From contig NC_053204.1 in assembly GCF_905163445.1 (NCBI RefSeq), forward strand, positions 1,371,501 to 1,435,500: DNA of 64,000 bases, in the 5' to 3' direction. The position numbers and the translations under genes are program-made. Positions 31,663-42,330 of this stretch are shown here, piece after piece (positions within the stretch are counted from its first letter, which is position 1; every line of letters begins with the position of its first letter). The DNA comes from Pararge aegeria (taxonomy: Eukaryota > Arthropoda > Insecta > Lepidoptera > Nymphalidae). The notes under the pieces were generated by a model. The model saw only the letters and a list, made by a program, of their open reading frames with translations. It did no database searches and was not told the origin of the DNA.

Positions 31663-31719
31663 CAAGTAAGCCGTTTTCGTGAGGTAGAACGAAAAATATG
31701 AAAACCTGGATAGCAGCTT

Positions 31720-32016
31720 CATTTTTGTGCCTTTTGGAGTAGACTTTGGGACCGTGGGGTCCGGAGGCAAGAGCTTTTTTCAAAGAATTATCGAAAAGAG
31801 TTATCGAGTCCATCGGCGATCCTAGAGCGGGCGTTACCTTGGCCAACGAATTAGTTTGGCCATCCAAAGGGGCAATGCTGCCAGCATCTTAGGAACTGTG
31901 CCTCGCTGCGGTGGTTTCGAGGACGTTTTAGATTTTATTTAGTTTTAAATAGTTTATTTTAGGTTGTATTTATAAAACAATTATTTTAAAGAATAATTAT
32001 TCTATTCTATTCTATG
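31720..32016 (+). pseudogene. Non-LTR ORF2 C-terminus (GDPRAG family) plus 3' UTR
   Basis: The reading frame gives FGTVGSGGKSF-like, SKELSKRVIES-like and GDPRAGVTLANELVWPS in mixed frames, with one base lost near 31835. The intact relative at 54504 reads GDPRAGSYLGQRISLAIQRV. The UTR ends in repeated ATTCT. Third copy at 51978-52175 on the minus strand. The GDPRAG...QR.S.AIQ motif is a known C-terminal signature in some metazoan retroelement ORFs; clade uncertain. Confidence 0.65.
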
Positions 32017-32470
32017 AATACAAAAAGTAAAGAAACATTTTGTCTGCGGCGCAGCGTGACGTTAGTGCGAATCTGAGGTAACTTATCTTAACATCGGTAC
32101 CAATTCGTTCACTACAAACCACCAGCACTCGACCCGCCAATCTAATTTATGTAATCTTAATATAGCTCTTATCTTGTATGCAATACGGTGTAATTCGATT
32201 TTTGAAGGATGCGTGAGAAAGTACAGTGTTTTATCGGCATTGGTTATATAATGCAGTTAGGTGGTCAGTTTACGTTTGCTCTAAATGATCTCAGATTCAG
32301 TGTCGAAGCGTTCAGCCGGGGCAGGATACTTCCAGGAGAAATCTTATTGCTAGACAACGTAAATTGCTAAAATGAGCCATCTTGCTTAAAACTACTTGGG
32401 CAATTACGATTTTTTCAGTAAAATGAAATTGACATTAATATACACAAAAAATATAAGAACTATTTTGTAA
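32017..32470. other. No gene seen
   Basis: AT-rich with no convincing match. Confidence 0.4.
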
Positions 32471-32692
32471 TAAAAATGCTGCAAATCACTTGCTTTAACG
32501 GTGAAAGATAATATCGTGAGGAAATCTGCATACCTGAGAGTTCTCCACAATGTTCTCAAAGGTGTGTGGTGTCTACCAATCCGCACTGGGCCAGCGTGGT
32601 AGACTACGGCCTTAACCCCTTGTCATTTTGCGAGGAGACCCGTGCTTTTAAGTGGGCCGGCTATGGGTTGATGTGATGATGAAGATATTTAT
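32471..32692 (+). repeat. SINE-A, head missing
   Basis: From 'caaatcacttgctttaacgg' through 'ccgcactgggccagcgtggt' to 'gggttgatgtgatgatgaag'. Confidence 0.82.
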
Positions 32693-32737
32693 ATTTATTT
32701 CAGCAATGATATATTTTTTCTACAAGTACGTGTAAAG

Positions 32738-33115
32738 TCATAGTCAAAGTCAAAAATATCTTTATTCTAGTAGGTATTTAGGCCCACAGGTGGCACTTTT
32801 GATGCGTACATAAGAACCACACGGTAGTGAGATGATGGCGATAACCACATTCGTAATCTTAAAACTAAAGCTACGAGGGTTCCAAACGCGTCCTGGTCTA
32901 AGAAGAAGCCCACAACAAACTTAGCCGGGTGTTTTTTTTTTGTTATCACCATCTCACAATGTCATTTTAAATTATTAGAAGAGCAACCTGGTTAGAGCAA
33001 TAATTTACACCCAAGCTTTTTTATCGTTTACGTAGTCCTTTATACTATAATAGGACTTTTCTATAAGCTTACGTTTAATACAAACTTTGATCTTTTTAAG
33101 AGACATCTCCAATCC

Positions 33116-33117
<2 letters not shown>
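32738..33117 (-). repeat. LINE-K ORF2 end plus 3' UTR (minus)
   Basis: Tail GTCAAAGTCAAAAATATC at the low end, 'aaagctacgagggttccaaa', 'aatttacacccaagcttttt' and 'aagcttacgtttaatacaaa'. The complement encodes the YSIKDYVNDKKAWV end. Inverted partner at 36568-36945, direct partner at 39053-39425. A TA microsatellite follows at 33118-33156. Confidence 0.8.

Positions 33118-33156
<39 letters not shown>
33118..33156. repeat. (TA)n microsatellite
   Basis: Nineteen or so uninterrupted TA units directly at the inner end of the LINE-K copy. Confidence 0.92.
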
Positions 33157-33162
<6 letters not shown>

Positions 33163-33720
33163 ACTTTGCATACCTTTTTCTGTATTACTTTTTTTTACGC
33201 TAAGGGATGCCTGGCAAGCCGCCAAATTGTTTTTTGTATAGTTTTTGCTTTTTTGTTTTATATACTCTTTGCGGTGCACAATAAAAGTATATTCATTCTA
33301 TCATTCATTCATTTACTACTGAACGGAATTGACTTGTGGTGGGCCGGTAAAGGGTTGATATGAAGGGTAGATCCGTCATTTATTACGAATCCGAATGATA
33401 TCATAGCGGACACTTTCACAGATGTGACTCTTAGAATAAAACAACATTGGTAATAATAGATTTAAATAAAACAATTACATATAAGAAATAACGAAGCCTC
33501 TGAGCTAAGACCTCCCAAATAATTATGGTATGTATCGCTCTATAAAACATGAAATAATAATAGTCTGAGAGCTTACACATAATGTTAGGGGCTCCTAATC
33601 CATAATTATTAGAAAAGCTGTAATTGGACGATTCCTGTGTATGCTTAAATTTCAATACATTGTTATTGAATTTTTGTCTGTGTCTCATTCTGTCTGCCTG
33701 TCTGTCTTTTCGAGCATCAT
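33157..33720. other. No gene seen
   Basis: 33337-33362 has GTGGTGGGCCGGTAAAGGGTTGATAT, a SINE-A tail scrap. A 108-codon minus ORF (33431-33757) has no recognisable motif and overlaps SINE-A sequence, so it is not annotated as a gene. Confidence 0.4.
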
Positions 33721-33724
33721 GAGT

Positions 33725-33900
33725 GGGTAAAGCTTTCGTGAGACCGACTTCGAGCACGCACCACTAACTTTTCGGAGTTATGTGCGTTTTATAAATCAAG
33801 TAATTTAAATCACTCGCTTTAAACGGTGAAGGAAAACATCGTGAGGAAACCTGCATGCCTGAGAGTTCACCGTAACGTTCTCAAGGACGTGCGACGTGAA
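33725..33900 (+). repeat. SINE-A, 3' part lost
   Basis: Head remnant AGTGGGTAAAGCTTTCGTGAG and 'ttcggagttatgtgcgtttt', body to 'cgttctcaaggacgtgcg'. Confidence 0.75.
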
Positions 33901-33938
33901 ATTAAATATTGTTAACGAGTAAAACTTTGGGCCCCAAT

Positions 33939-33977
33939 TCTGAAGTCCTCGCAGACGAAGCCACGGGCAGAAGCTAG
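33939..33977 (+). mobile_element. Helitron 3' end
   Basis: 'cgcagacgaagccacgggca' then GAAGCTAG followed by T. Only the terminal part survives. Confidence 0.55.
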
Positions 33978-34399
33978 TTTGTAATAAAATAATATAATAA
34001 TCATAGGTACATGTTTTTAACGCTTCGAAGAACTACATAGATAAAATAATTTAAGTTCTTTCAACCTCAATAAAAAAAACCAGTGGCTAGCTCTCAGCGT
34101 ATAATCCGATTTGCCCCAAGTTTAACAATACACTCATTTCTTTCAGCGCATCTCGATACAGTTCTTGACCCGCAGCCACGGTTGCGACACTACAATGGTG
34201 TAGACAAACACACATAACGCCGGACCATTGTCTACAAAAACAATACCTCCTTTCTACGCCCTTGACTTGTCTTTCAAGATATATAATGATGCGTCCATAC
34301 TGGCGGCTTGATTACATGTCTCGATTGCAATTAGCTCATCATCGTATGCCACCTTCAAATTCTTTATATTCTTTTTTTTTTTTAAACTGTGTGTTAAAA

Positions 34400-34635
34400 T
34401 CTACTTATATATATTATGTTTGTTATATATATATATATATATTATGTATATTTTCTATTTATATATTATATTTATATATCTTTATATATATATTTCTTGT
34501 GTGCGTGTGTATGTCACTGAACTCCTCCTAGACGGCTGGACCGATTTAAAAGATTTTTTTGGTATACGTTTGGGTGGCACCCTGGATGGTTTAGATTCAC
34601 AAATTAGCCCGACAGATGGCGCTGGGGTCCGCTAG
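34400..34635 (+). mobile_element. Helitron-like element with AT-rich 5' part
   Basis: 3' end 'gacagatggcgctggggtcc' then GCTAG followed by T. 'gacggctggaccgatttaaa' near 34534 is the usual Helitron 5' internal phrase. The 5' border lies in TA-rich sequence and cannot be placed. Confidence 0.6.
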
Positions 34636-34739
34636 TTATGTATATTTATTAAAATTATATATGTATTTGTATCTTTACATTTTGGTATTTATGTATATCT
34701 GTCAACACTCTTGGCACTGTCCCGTTCTCTTGCTGTAAG

Positions 34740-34880
34740 TCCTATCTACAAAGGTTGCCTGTAAGAGATTGCTCGCAGCAATAAGGCCGCCTTTGCATGT
34801 CTACATTGTGTACTGTATACTCCTTACTGTTTCTTTTTCTGTATGTTATACGTGCAATAAAGTGTTTCTTCTTCTTCTTC
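34740..34880 (+). repeat. LINE 3' UTR with TTC tail
   Basis: 'gattgctcgcagcaataagg' and CCGCCTTTGCATGT, then GTGCAATAAAGTG and a TTCTTCTTCTTC end. Similar pieces at 10900 and 15425. Confidence 0.6.
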
Positions 34881-35034
34881 ATCTGGTGCTGTTAATCATG
34901 GACGGTGGTGTCCACTTAACGTCAAATGACCCGCTTGCTCGTTTGCTCAATATATATTTATATGAAAAAAGTGTGTGTTCTTATGTACACGCGCTAGAAG
35001 TTATACTTATTCAGCGTAACAAGATGAAAATCTT

Positions 35035-35145
35035 TTCAAAAATTTTATCTCACGCCTTATTCTACGTTTGTAGAGAAAACGACGCTAACAATAGAAAAAA
35101 AATATTTAATACATTGCAAGTTTTATTATAACGCATTATCTAGTT
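35035..35145 (+). repeat. Dispersed repeat encoding FYVxRxND tail (copy 2)
   Basis: Encodes ALFYVCRENDANNRKKIFNT then LQVLL and stop. Inverted relative of 19272-19365. Confidence 0.55.
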
Positions 35146-35333
35146 ACCACCGAGTTTCACTGAACATTAAAATAAGAGATTTTTGTACAATTCATATGTA
35201 AATGTTAAAATTTTGATTTAATTTTCTTTTATGTATATTATTACTAAATAAAGTACTTACACTATGGGCCGGTTTAAAATTAGACGTTTATTTTTTTGTT
35301 TTTCAATTGCATTCACTACACGTACTAATATAC

Positions 35334-35527
35334 CGCCGATAGCTTAGTGGTTAGAGCGTCGGCTTGCTTATGGAGCGACCGAGTTCTATCCGAGGCATGC
35401 AGTTTAACTTGCATGCCTGAGAGTTTTTCATTATGTTCTCATGACTGTGCAAACTGTCAGCGTGTTGGACAACGGCCTAAATCCTTTTTATTGTGAGAGG
35501 AGACCCGTGTCTGACAAGGCTATTCTG
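35334..35527 (+). repeat. SINE-A with tRNA head
   Basis: GCCGATAGCTTAGTGGTTAG is a clear A box. The B-box region is worn (CGAGTTCTATCCGAGG). A segment of the body between head and 'gcatgcctgagagtttttca' is missing. Confidence 0.75.
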
Positions 35528-35904
35528 AATAATGCCAGCTCGATATCGAAGCTCACTTAAGTGAGAAAGATCACTTCGAAAGCGATCTCACATGACCTTG
35601 AAATGATATTCTCTAAACACCTGGCACGCACTTGCGAAGTGAAGTTAGTTTCGAATTCTGTAGTGGGTGGGTAAAGATAATGACGACACGTAATACGGGC
35701 ATTTTGAAATTTTGCCTGTCTCACTAATGTTTAAACTCACGAGCGATCGAAACAAAAAAAAAAGCAATTGCTCTATATATGATGCAACTTTTTAATAACA
35801 GACAACAAATGTTTAAGCATAAGTGGGCTATGTTTTAGTTAAAAATAAATAATAATGTACTAGTTAAGTAACCATTAGTTACATGTCCATTAGTTTAAAG
35901 AAAC
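35528..35904. other. No gene seen
   Basis: 35545-35600 alternates AAGCTCACTTAAGTGAG and GATCACTTCGAAAGCGATC, two short near-palindromes. No other feature. Confidence 0.4.
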
Positions 35905-36192
35905 AATAATCTCACCTGGTGGTAAGTGATGATGCAGTCTGAGATGGTAGCGGGCTAACCTATTAGGGAGTATGGTAGTCATATCCCTAATCGGTTTCTA
36001 AGTGACATCGCACCGGAATGCTTAATCGCTTAGTGGCACCTCTTTGTCTGTATGGTGGTAGCCAAGACCAAAGCCTCCGACCAGACCAGACCAGAGAAAA
36101 TTCAGATATTATAACTTCCCAAAAAGCCCCTGCCGGGACTCGAACCCGAGACGTCGTGCTTAAATTCACAGCGCCCACCGTTGCGCCAGTAC
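35905..36192 (-). repeat. SINE-C, full length
   Basis: Minus-strand head GGCGCAACGGTGGGCGCTGT with B box CGGGTTCGAGTCCCGGC, then 'ggaggctttggtcttggcta', 'cattccggtgcgatgtcact' and 'catcatcacttaccaccagg'. Serves as the reference for other SINE-C pieces. Confidence 0.85.
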
Positions 36193-36300
36193 TTGGGTTT
36201 TCTCGTATAGCCCTTTCAACATTTTATTGAGTTCTGCGGACCCGGCGTGCTGCTACATTTACTACCATATTCCCAAAACTCGTCAATCATGAGATTTTTT

Positions 36301-36535
36301 TTTTTTTTATATTTATAGACGAGCGCTTCACTGCAATCACACCTGATGGTAAGCGATGATGCAGCCTAAGGTGGAGCGCCTTGCCTAGAAGATGCCTATT
36401 CACTCTTGATTTGAAGGTACTAATGTTGTAAGAACTGGGGAAAATGGAAGCTGGAAGAGCATTCCAGATCCTAGCGGTGCGAATTAGAAACGAAGATGCG
36501 AAGCGCTTCGTACGCGTCCGCGGTATATCGACCAC
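36301..36535 (-). pseudogene. LINE C-terminal fragment (FLIRTARxWN family)
   Basis: An 82-codon ORF encodes PRTRTKRFASSFLIRTARIW then NALPASIFPSSYNISTFKSR and VNRHLLG. RTAR.WN.LP...F....N...FK.R...HL is the standard end of many insect Jockey/CR1 ORF2 proteins. No RT domain is left. It has the best-preserved frame of the three copies. A T/A-rich tail lies at 36296-36315. Confidence 0.75.
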
Positions 36536-36567
36536 GTAGGGATGCAGATCCTTACGGTGCCTCGCGG

Positions 36568-36945
36568 TTCGATGGTAAAAAGATGTCTCTTAAAAAGTTC
36601 AAAGTTTGTATTAAACGTAAGCTTATAGAAAAGTCCTATTATAGTATAAAGGACTACGTAAACGATAAAAAAGCTTGGGTGTAAATTATTGCTCTAATCA
36701 GGTTGCTCTTCTAATAATTTAAAATTACATTGTGAGATGGCGATAACAAAAAAAAAAAAAAAAAACACCCGGCTAAGTTTGTTGTGGGCTTCTTCTTAGA
36801 CCGGGACGCGTTTGGAACCCTCGTAGCTTTAGTTTTAAGTTTACGAATGTGGTTATCGCCATCATCTCACTACCGTGTAATTCTTATGTACGCATCAAAA
36901 GTGCCACCTGTACTTGAATAAAGATATTTTTGACTTTGACTTTAA
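36568..36945 (+). pseudogene. LINE-K ORF2 C-terminus plus 3' UTR
   Basis: Encodes FKVCIKRKLIEKSYYSIKDY then VNDKKAWV and stop. The UTR is complete to TTTTTGACTTTGACTTTAAA. It abuts the minus-strand LINE fragment above, so the two are head to head. Confidence 0.8.
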
Positions 36946-37068
36946 AAGGCGAGGGGGGAACTAGATCAAATAGTTCTTGAGCACACTCTCCGAAATATCC
37001 GCAATCATGAGAATATTCAAGACAGTGTCTTTTACCCGCAGCTTGCCAAAAGTAATAAGACATGGACC

Positions 37069-37858
37069 TTTTTTTTCGTCTTAGCGGAAAAGCTTTATGG
37101 CTACCTCTGTCCTTCTGGGCTTTGAGGCTAGAGGTTATGTGGACTCGTTTACCCAAACTAAAATCCACCAAAACATGTGCCTCTCGTTGGCTTTAGTAGA
37201 CGTCCGGGGAACCCGTTGTATACTTCCACGACGTCACCAGGGCGATTTGCCAGATATTGCTGCGATTGCCAAGGCTACTACGCTAAGGAGGAGGGGATCA
37301 GGACTGCTCGACTCCACCTCAGACAGTAAGGGAGACTCACATAGTGACGGGTAGCTAGCCAAATAACTACCCGCCGCCTCCCAGGGCAAGCAGACGTGCG
37401 GCATATTCCCGCCGTCTCCTTTTCCCCCGTCTACGCCGGAGCGGATATGCGTCTACAGCTTCTTCACGCATCCGCTCCGCGGCTTCCTGCAAGATAACTT
37501 CTTCGCAGAAGTCAACCACGGCTTCCCAAGACCTCTCGCTGCTCAGCATGGTAAATACATAGCTGGGCAGCGAGAGGCCCGGATCAAAAGGCCTCCTTGC
37601 CTGTCGTGGGAGCATTTCGGTCCATAACGTGCACAGCTTTTCTGCCTATCTGTGTGCAGACTGCGCATTTGGGGTATACCGAACACAAAGCTGACTTTTG
37701 CCCTTCTTTGCCGCAACTGAAGCACAGAGTGCAACGGTCAACAGGGGATGGGCAGAGGGACCGTGTGTGTCCCGTCCCCATGCATTATAGCATCGCATCG
37801 GAAGGGGCTCTAGAAGTGTTACAGGGGCCGAGGAACATCCAATGACTTCCCAAAGCAA
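37069..37858 (-). pseudogene. R1/TRAS-like retrotransposon, internal deletion derivative
   Basis: Minus strand, 5' to 3': the C-terminal part of ORF1 with zinc-knuckle remnants (PMRCYNAWG, then after a frameshift GHTRSLCPSP, CFSCGKEGQKSALC and CAVCTQIGR). This runs at about 37615 straight into an ORF2 C-terminal segment (MLSSERSWEAVVDFCEEVIL, MREEAVDAYPLRRRRGKRRR, REYAARLLAL). A 3' UTR follows, with a poly(A) (T-run 37069-37076). Endonuclease and RT are deleted. In the first knuckle the second Cys is missing, and in the second His is Gln. Clade assignment rests on the SW..VV.FCE...L..AA.R.RE tail. Confidence 0.68.
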
Positions 37859-37892
37859 TGAGCAGCTTCGCTACAGTCACCGAACATCACCA

Positions 37893-38011
37893 CCACTGAA
37901 AAACATTCATGTTTATCAGACAAACATTGTGGGAAATCCAGTCGTGGGAATCGAACCCACGGCCTTGGACTCAGAAAGCAGGGTCACTGCCCACTGCGCC
38001 AATCGGCCGTT
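37893..38011 (-). repeat. SINE-B, 3' part lost
   Basis: 'accactgaaaaacattcatg' to GCGCCAATCGGCCGT, with an extra 'gtgggaaatccagtc' inside the B-box side. Confidence 0.8.
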
Positions 38012-38034
38012 AATAATAATAATCGTATTGTTTA

Positions 38035-38290
38035 TTGTTTATTGTTATTGGGTACACAAAACAGGTAGTAACTAAAAGTAGATCTAAATATAAGTAATAA
38101 CAAGTTTTGTTCTAAGCTACAACCCAAAGTATGTGTACACAACTTGGAATTAAATTAAAAGATAAAATTAAAGTTGAAACAAAAAAGAAACACTTAAATA
38201 ATAATATATATATTATTTCCCTAAAGATTATGTGGAATAGTGCTTAATAATTTGATTTTTAAAAATATTTATCCTTTTGTTAAAAATGTC
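38035..38290 (-). repeat. Dispersed repeat, LINE-like 3' end (copy 2)
   Basis: Inverted relative of 705-965; it begins next to the SINE-B end, with ATTGTTTATTGTTATTGGG. Confidence 0.6.
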
Positions 38291-38697
38291 AATATTATGA
38301 TTACTTGATACTAAATCATTATAAAGGCGGCACATGCGAACGATGGGATTGTAAAAGTAAGTATTCTATGTATCTAAGTAATTATATTAATGTAGTTTTA
38401 GCTCACTATATATATTTATCTTGTACACGGGCGTGAGAGTAAATTTCGATTTCGGATAAAATAGGCATTTAAAATTATTCTTTGAAACAGTTAACTATTG
38501 TATTGTGCAATTACTGTCTTATATTTTATGATCCGAAAAGTGCGAGGGAATTGAACCTTGGGCCTCCCTATTAGGTAGTGTAATAACTGTGCCAACGCGT
38601 GGTTAGCTTTTTGAGTAATTAGGTATCCGATGCGCAGTTCAATGTCGAATATTGTAGGGTTCCGTAACTTGAAATGAAAAAGTCCTATGGGTCTTTC
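38291..38697. other. No gene seen
   Basis: 38535-38580 has 'tgcgagggaattgaaccttg' and GGCCTCCC, a worn tRNA-like B box on the minus strand. The rest is AT-rich. Confidence 0.4.
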
Positions 38698-38995
38698 TAG
38701 GCGACCTCCCTGGCTCAGTGGTGAACTGTGGTCCCGGGTTTTATTCTCGGGCAAGGGCAATTTGGGAATTAATAATTTTCGATTTTTTTCCGTTCTAGAC
38801 TGGTGAGAGGCTAGCTTTACTAGTCCGTGGCTACTTGCCATTCTACTGAAACGACGCGACGTGCCACGATGCGACTAAGCGTTCCGGTACGATGTCGCGT
38901 AGACACTGACTGTTGACCGGGTATGGGCTTAGTATACCGTACCCCTATTAGGTTATCCGACTGCCATCTTAGACTGCTTCATCAATTACCAACTG
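38698..38995 (+). repeat. SINE-C body with a third tRNA-like head
   Basis: Head GCGACCTCCCTGGCTCAGTG then GTCCCGGGTTTTATTCTCGG. The body from 38812 is SINE-C type: 'ccgtggctacttgccattct', 'gttccggtacgatgtcgcgt', 'gtacccctattaggttatcc' and GACTGCTTCATCA. Confidence 0.72.
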
Positions 38996-39052
38996 TTTCG
39001 TTTTACTCAAGGGCTTACTTGTGATGGAATTAAAAAGCAATTGCGTGTCTCA

Positions 39053-39425
39053 AAGTCAAAGTCAAAGTCAAAAATATCTTTATTCAAGTAGGCCCATAAG
39101 TGGCATTTTGATGCGTACATAAGAATTACACGGTAGTGAGATGATGACGATAACCACATAAACTTAAAACTAAAGCTACGAGGGTTCCAAACGCGTCCTG
39201 GTCTAAGAAGAAGCCCACAACAAACTTAGCCAAGTGTTTTTTTTTGTTATCACCATCTCACAACGTCATTTAAAATTATTAGAAGAGCAACCTGGTTAGA
39301 GCGATAATTCACACCCAAGCTATTTTATCGATTACGTAGTCCTTTATTTTAATAGTACTTTTCTATAAGCTTACGTTTAATACAAACTTTGAACTTTTTA
39401 AGAGACATCTCCAAGATGTTGTCTC
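39053..39425 (-). repeat. LINE-K ORF2 end plus 3' UTR (minus)
   Basis: Starts with three GTCAAA units, then the full UTR ('gtggcattttgatgcgtaca', 'cacaacaaacttagccaagt') and the coding end. Very similar to 32738-33117. Confidence 0.8.
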
Positions 39426-39504
39426 TTTATGAACACGTCATGTCTGACAGCCCTCCATTATAACGTTTGTGTTTTTTTTTGTATAGTAATTATTGACTGA
39501 CCAA

Positions 39505-39885
39505 GCAGATAATTAAAATATCACTTGCTTCAACGGTGAGGAAAACTTTTTTTTGTCGTGGTGGAAAAGCTTTTTTGCTACCTCCGACCCTTGGGCAGGA
39601 CGGAGGTTATATGGGCCTCCCCCCTCTCAACCAATACCTATACTATACCCAAACTAAAACCACCACGGCATGTCTCTCTTGTTGGCTTTGTTAGACGCCC
39701 GAGGAAATCGTATCTATTGTATATCGTGAGGAAATCTGCATGCCGGAGAGTTCTACATAATGTTCTCAAAGTTGAGTGGAGTCCACTAATCCACACTGGG
39801 CAAGCGTGGTGGACACCCCTTCTCATTGTGGGAGGAGACGCGTGCCCTGTAGTGGGACGGTAATCGACTGATATGATGATGATGA
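39505..39885 (+). repeat. SINE-A split by an R1/TRAS-like 3' fragment
   Basis: SINE-A body at 39505-39546 ('atcacttgcttcaacggtga') breaks and resumes at 39723 ('atcgtgaggaaatctgcatg') to 'tgatatgatgatgatgatga'. The insert is listed separately. Confidence 0.75.
39547..39722 (-). mobile_element. R1/TRAS-like 3' UTR fragment inside SINE-A
   Basis: T-run at 39547-39554 is a minus-strand poly(A). 'gtggaaaagcttttttgcta' and 'acccaaactaaaaccaccac' match the 3' UTR at 37085-37180. 5'-truncated. Confidence 0.65.
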
Positions 39886-40370
39886 TGAAGCAGATAACTT
39901 ACCTGATGGTAAGTGTAAAACCATCGCCTATAAACAGATAATTTGGGGGGTAGGTGTTAAGCCTCATGTGTCTGTAATTACACCGGCAACAACGCCTTTC
40001 AGACCGGAACACAGCATTGCGACATTATTTTTTTTTTAATATACAAAGACAATACACACATCGCCATCCAGCCCCAAAGTAAGCGTAGCTTGTGTTATGG
40101 GTACTAAGTTAGCTGATGAATATTTTTTTTTATGAATAAAATACACATAAATACTTATAATATACAGATAAACACCCAGACACTGAAAAACATTCATGTT
40201 CATCACATAAACATTTTACAGTTGTGGGAATCGAACCCACGGCCTTGGACTCAGAAAACAGGGTCGCTGACCACTGCGCCATGCGGCCGTCAAAAACAAT
40301 GCTGCTTAGCGGCAAAAATAAGCATTGCGGTAGAACTTCCCCGGACGAGCTCTGTCACAATAAACTCCAC
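39886..40370 (+). repeat. Repeat E split by SINE-B
   Basis: 'gcagataacttacctgatgg' to 'cggaacacagcattgcgaca', then SINE-B, then 'atgctgcttagcggcaaaaa' to 'cttccccggacgagctctgt'. Confidence 0.7.
40036..40296 (-). repeat. SINE-B, full length, inside repeat E
   Basis: T-run, 'caatacacacatcgccatcc', the full body and GCGCCATGCGGCCGTC. Younger than repeat E. Confidence 0.85.
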
Positions 40371-40380
40371 TATTTCACAT

Positions 40381-40505
40381 GGAACGTCCTAAAACGCGTG
40401 TGAAGTCTGCCAATCGGCACATGGAAACCGTGGTGGACTACGGCTTTAATGGTGAGGAGAGACGCGTGGCCTGTATTGTTTCGGCAATGGGTTAATGATG
40501 ACGAA
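40381..40505 (+). repeat. SINE-A 3' half
   Basis: 'aaaacgcgtgtgaagtctgc' to 'gggttaatgatgacgaatga'. Confidence 0.7.
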
Positions 40506-40639
40506 TGAGTTGGAGTCATCGGCGCGTCGTGATAGGGCCTTCTAGAAACCTTAGCGGTTATTTGTCAAATTAAGATCAAACCTCCTTACAATAGCTTATT
40601 TCAGAACTAAACGTCATCTGCTATATATGCCTATCCCTA

Positions 40640-41073
40640 TCCCTACTAATATTATAAATGTCAATGTAAGTTTGTTTGTTACGCTTTCACGCAAAAACTG
40701 CTTAACCGATCCTCATGTAACTTTGTACACATATTCTTGGAAGTGTTAGAAGTAATATAGGATACTTTTTATCTCGACATTAAGCTCGGTTCCTTTGGGA
40801 GGGGGGATGAAAGTGTTTTAACGATTTTACACCATTAGTCCGACAAATTATAACCGATTTAAATAATTATTTTTGTACTATAGAGGTTATATTGTTGAAT
40901 TTTGCCCAAAATTTGTGTTGATCTGAATGTGGTTGCAGATTGAGGACAGAACTCCTCAGCGGACAGCAGCAAACCCCTCATTCAAGGCTTAGCGATACTG
41001 AATACTTTAATTTTTTTTAGACTTACAACTAAATTGAATGCATGAAATAAAAAAACAATCGGGCAACAGCTAG
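40640..41073 (+). mobile_element. Helitron-like element, 434 bp
   Basis: Opens TCCCTACTAATATTATAAAT then 'gtaagtttgtttgttacgct' and 'ttcacgcaaaaactgcttaa', a standard Helitron opening in Lepidoptera. Ends 'aatcgggcaacagctag' then T. The 3' part (GGCTTAGCGATACTGAATAC) is shared with 24548-24840. Confidence 0.72.
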
Positions 41074-42259
41074 TGTACTTATAAATAATACTAGCATACC
41101 TGTGTATTCACTAACAACTACTAGGTAGGAAAAATTGTAGTCTCTACTCCTTTTCAAAGGTCCATATAAACAGTGAGACACTTTTTATAATTAAACTATT
41201 GCATAGATTTTATCGCGGGCTTTGAGCTCGGCGACCGAATCATGAAGTTCCGTAGCGTATCCTATATATCTTACCATACCCTACGCCTACCAAGTCGCTC
41301 GGCCGAGCGTTCGCTTTAACCCGTCAAACGTCGGGACCGCAGCCGGGCTACTGCACCTACAGTGTCGGGGAACTGTGAACATAAATTCGCTTTATGACGG
41401 CTTTGTTTTATAAAATTAGCGTATAAACTATACATTATTAGAAAGTAGATAATATTTCCAATGCACTATTTTATCGAAATAAGTCTTTCATCATGTATCT
41501 ATAATAAAAACAGAGATTTAAGTCCATACCTATTGTTTCTTCTACCTAGTACGCCATCGTTATTGACACTTTACACATTCAAAAACACGATAAAACACGT
41601 TTGTTTTACTCACAATAATTAGAAGAACTATACCACTCATCACTGGACACAAAATTCACTACTTTATTACATTAAAACTAGACAAAAGTTATTTGTTTTG
41701 ACTAAATCTATTCGCGCCATTTTACGCGATGTCCCTTTAGCGAGCCACTGGACGCTTGCGTCGTACCTACGATGTATCAATGACCCGCGCAATTTACCAA
41801 AATATTATGACGTTGCGGGACAAAAATATTTTTTTATTAAGAAAAAGTTCAATATAACAAAACAGGACCTGTTTTGTTACATTCAATTAAATAATATCTA
41901 CTTATCTATTGTAAATTGTAATTAATTAATTCATTTATAAACAGATTCGTTTGGATATTGATAACATGCCAAATATGGTACGGTTAATTAGGTATAGGTA
42001 CTTACGGTTATTTCAATGAATTTTATAGTTATGTACTTTGAAACTCAATAACTCGATAACTCGCTTTATTTTGAAGCTTTATTTTATTAGTACCTAATGA
42101 ACTTCGTACCACCTATAAAACGACTTCTATTAAAGATAAGAACTAGAAATTCCTGTACAGAATTGTTTGGTTTTTTTCGATTTTTTTGTTATTGTCTTGG
42201 GTTTTCACATGTTTAGTTGAACCCTTTTCTTAATGCTAGTACAAGTTAGCCCTTCGCTG
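41074..42259. other. Unassigned, with GC-rich island 41215-41420
   Basis: The island holds TCGGCCGAGCGTTCGC and 'acgtcgggaccgcagccggg'. A second CG-rich patch lies at 41710-41815. No ORF with a known domain; a 75-codon ORF at 41698 has no recognisable motif. A 5' exon or promoter is possible but unproven. Confidence 0.35.
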
Positions 42260-42330
42260 TCATCTCACTTGGTGGCAAGTAATGATCCAATATAATATGC
42301 TAGCCGGCTAAACTGTTGGGATAATGCAGT
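42260..42330 (-). repeat. SINE-C tail fragment
   Basis: ATCTCACTTGGTGGCAAGTA then 'tatgctagccggctaaactg', worn complement of the SINE-C end. Confidence 0.55.

Noticed and set aside
33431..33757. 108-codon minus-strand ORF
   Set aside because: AT-rich with no domain and overlaps SINE-A sequence at its start.
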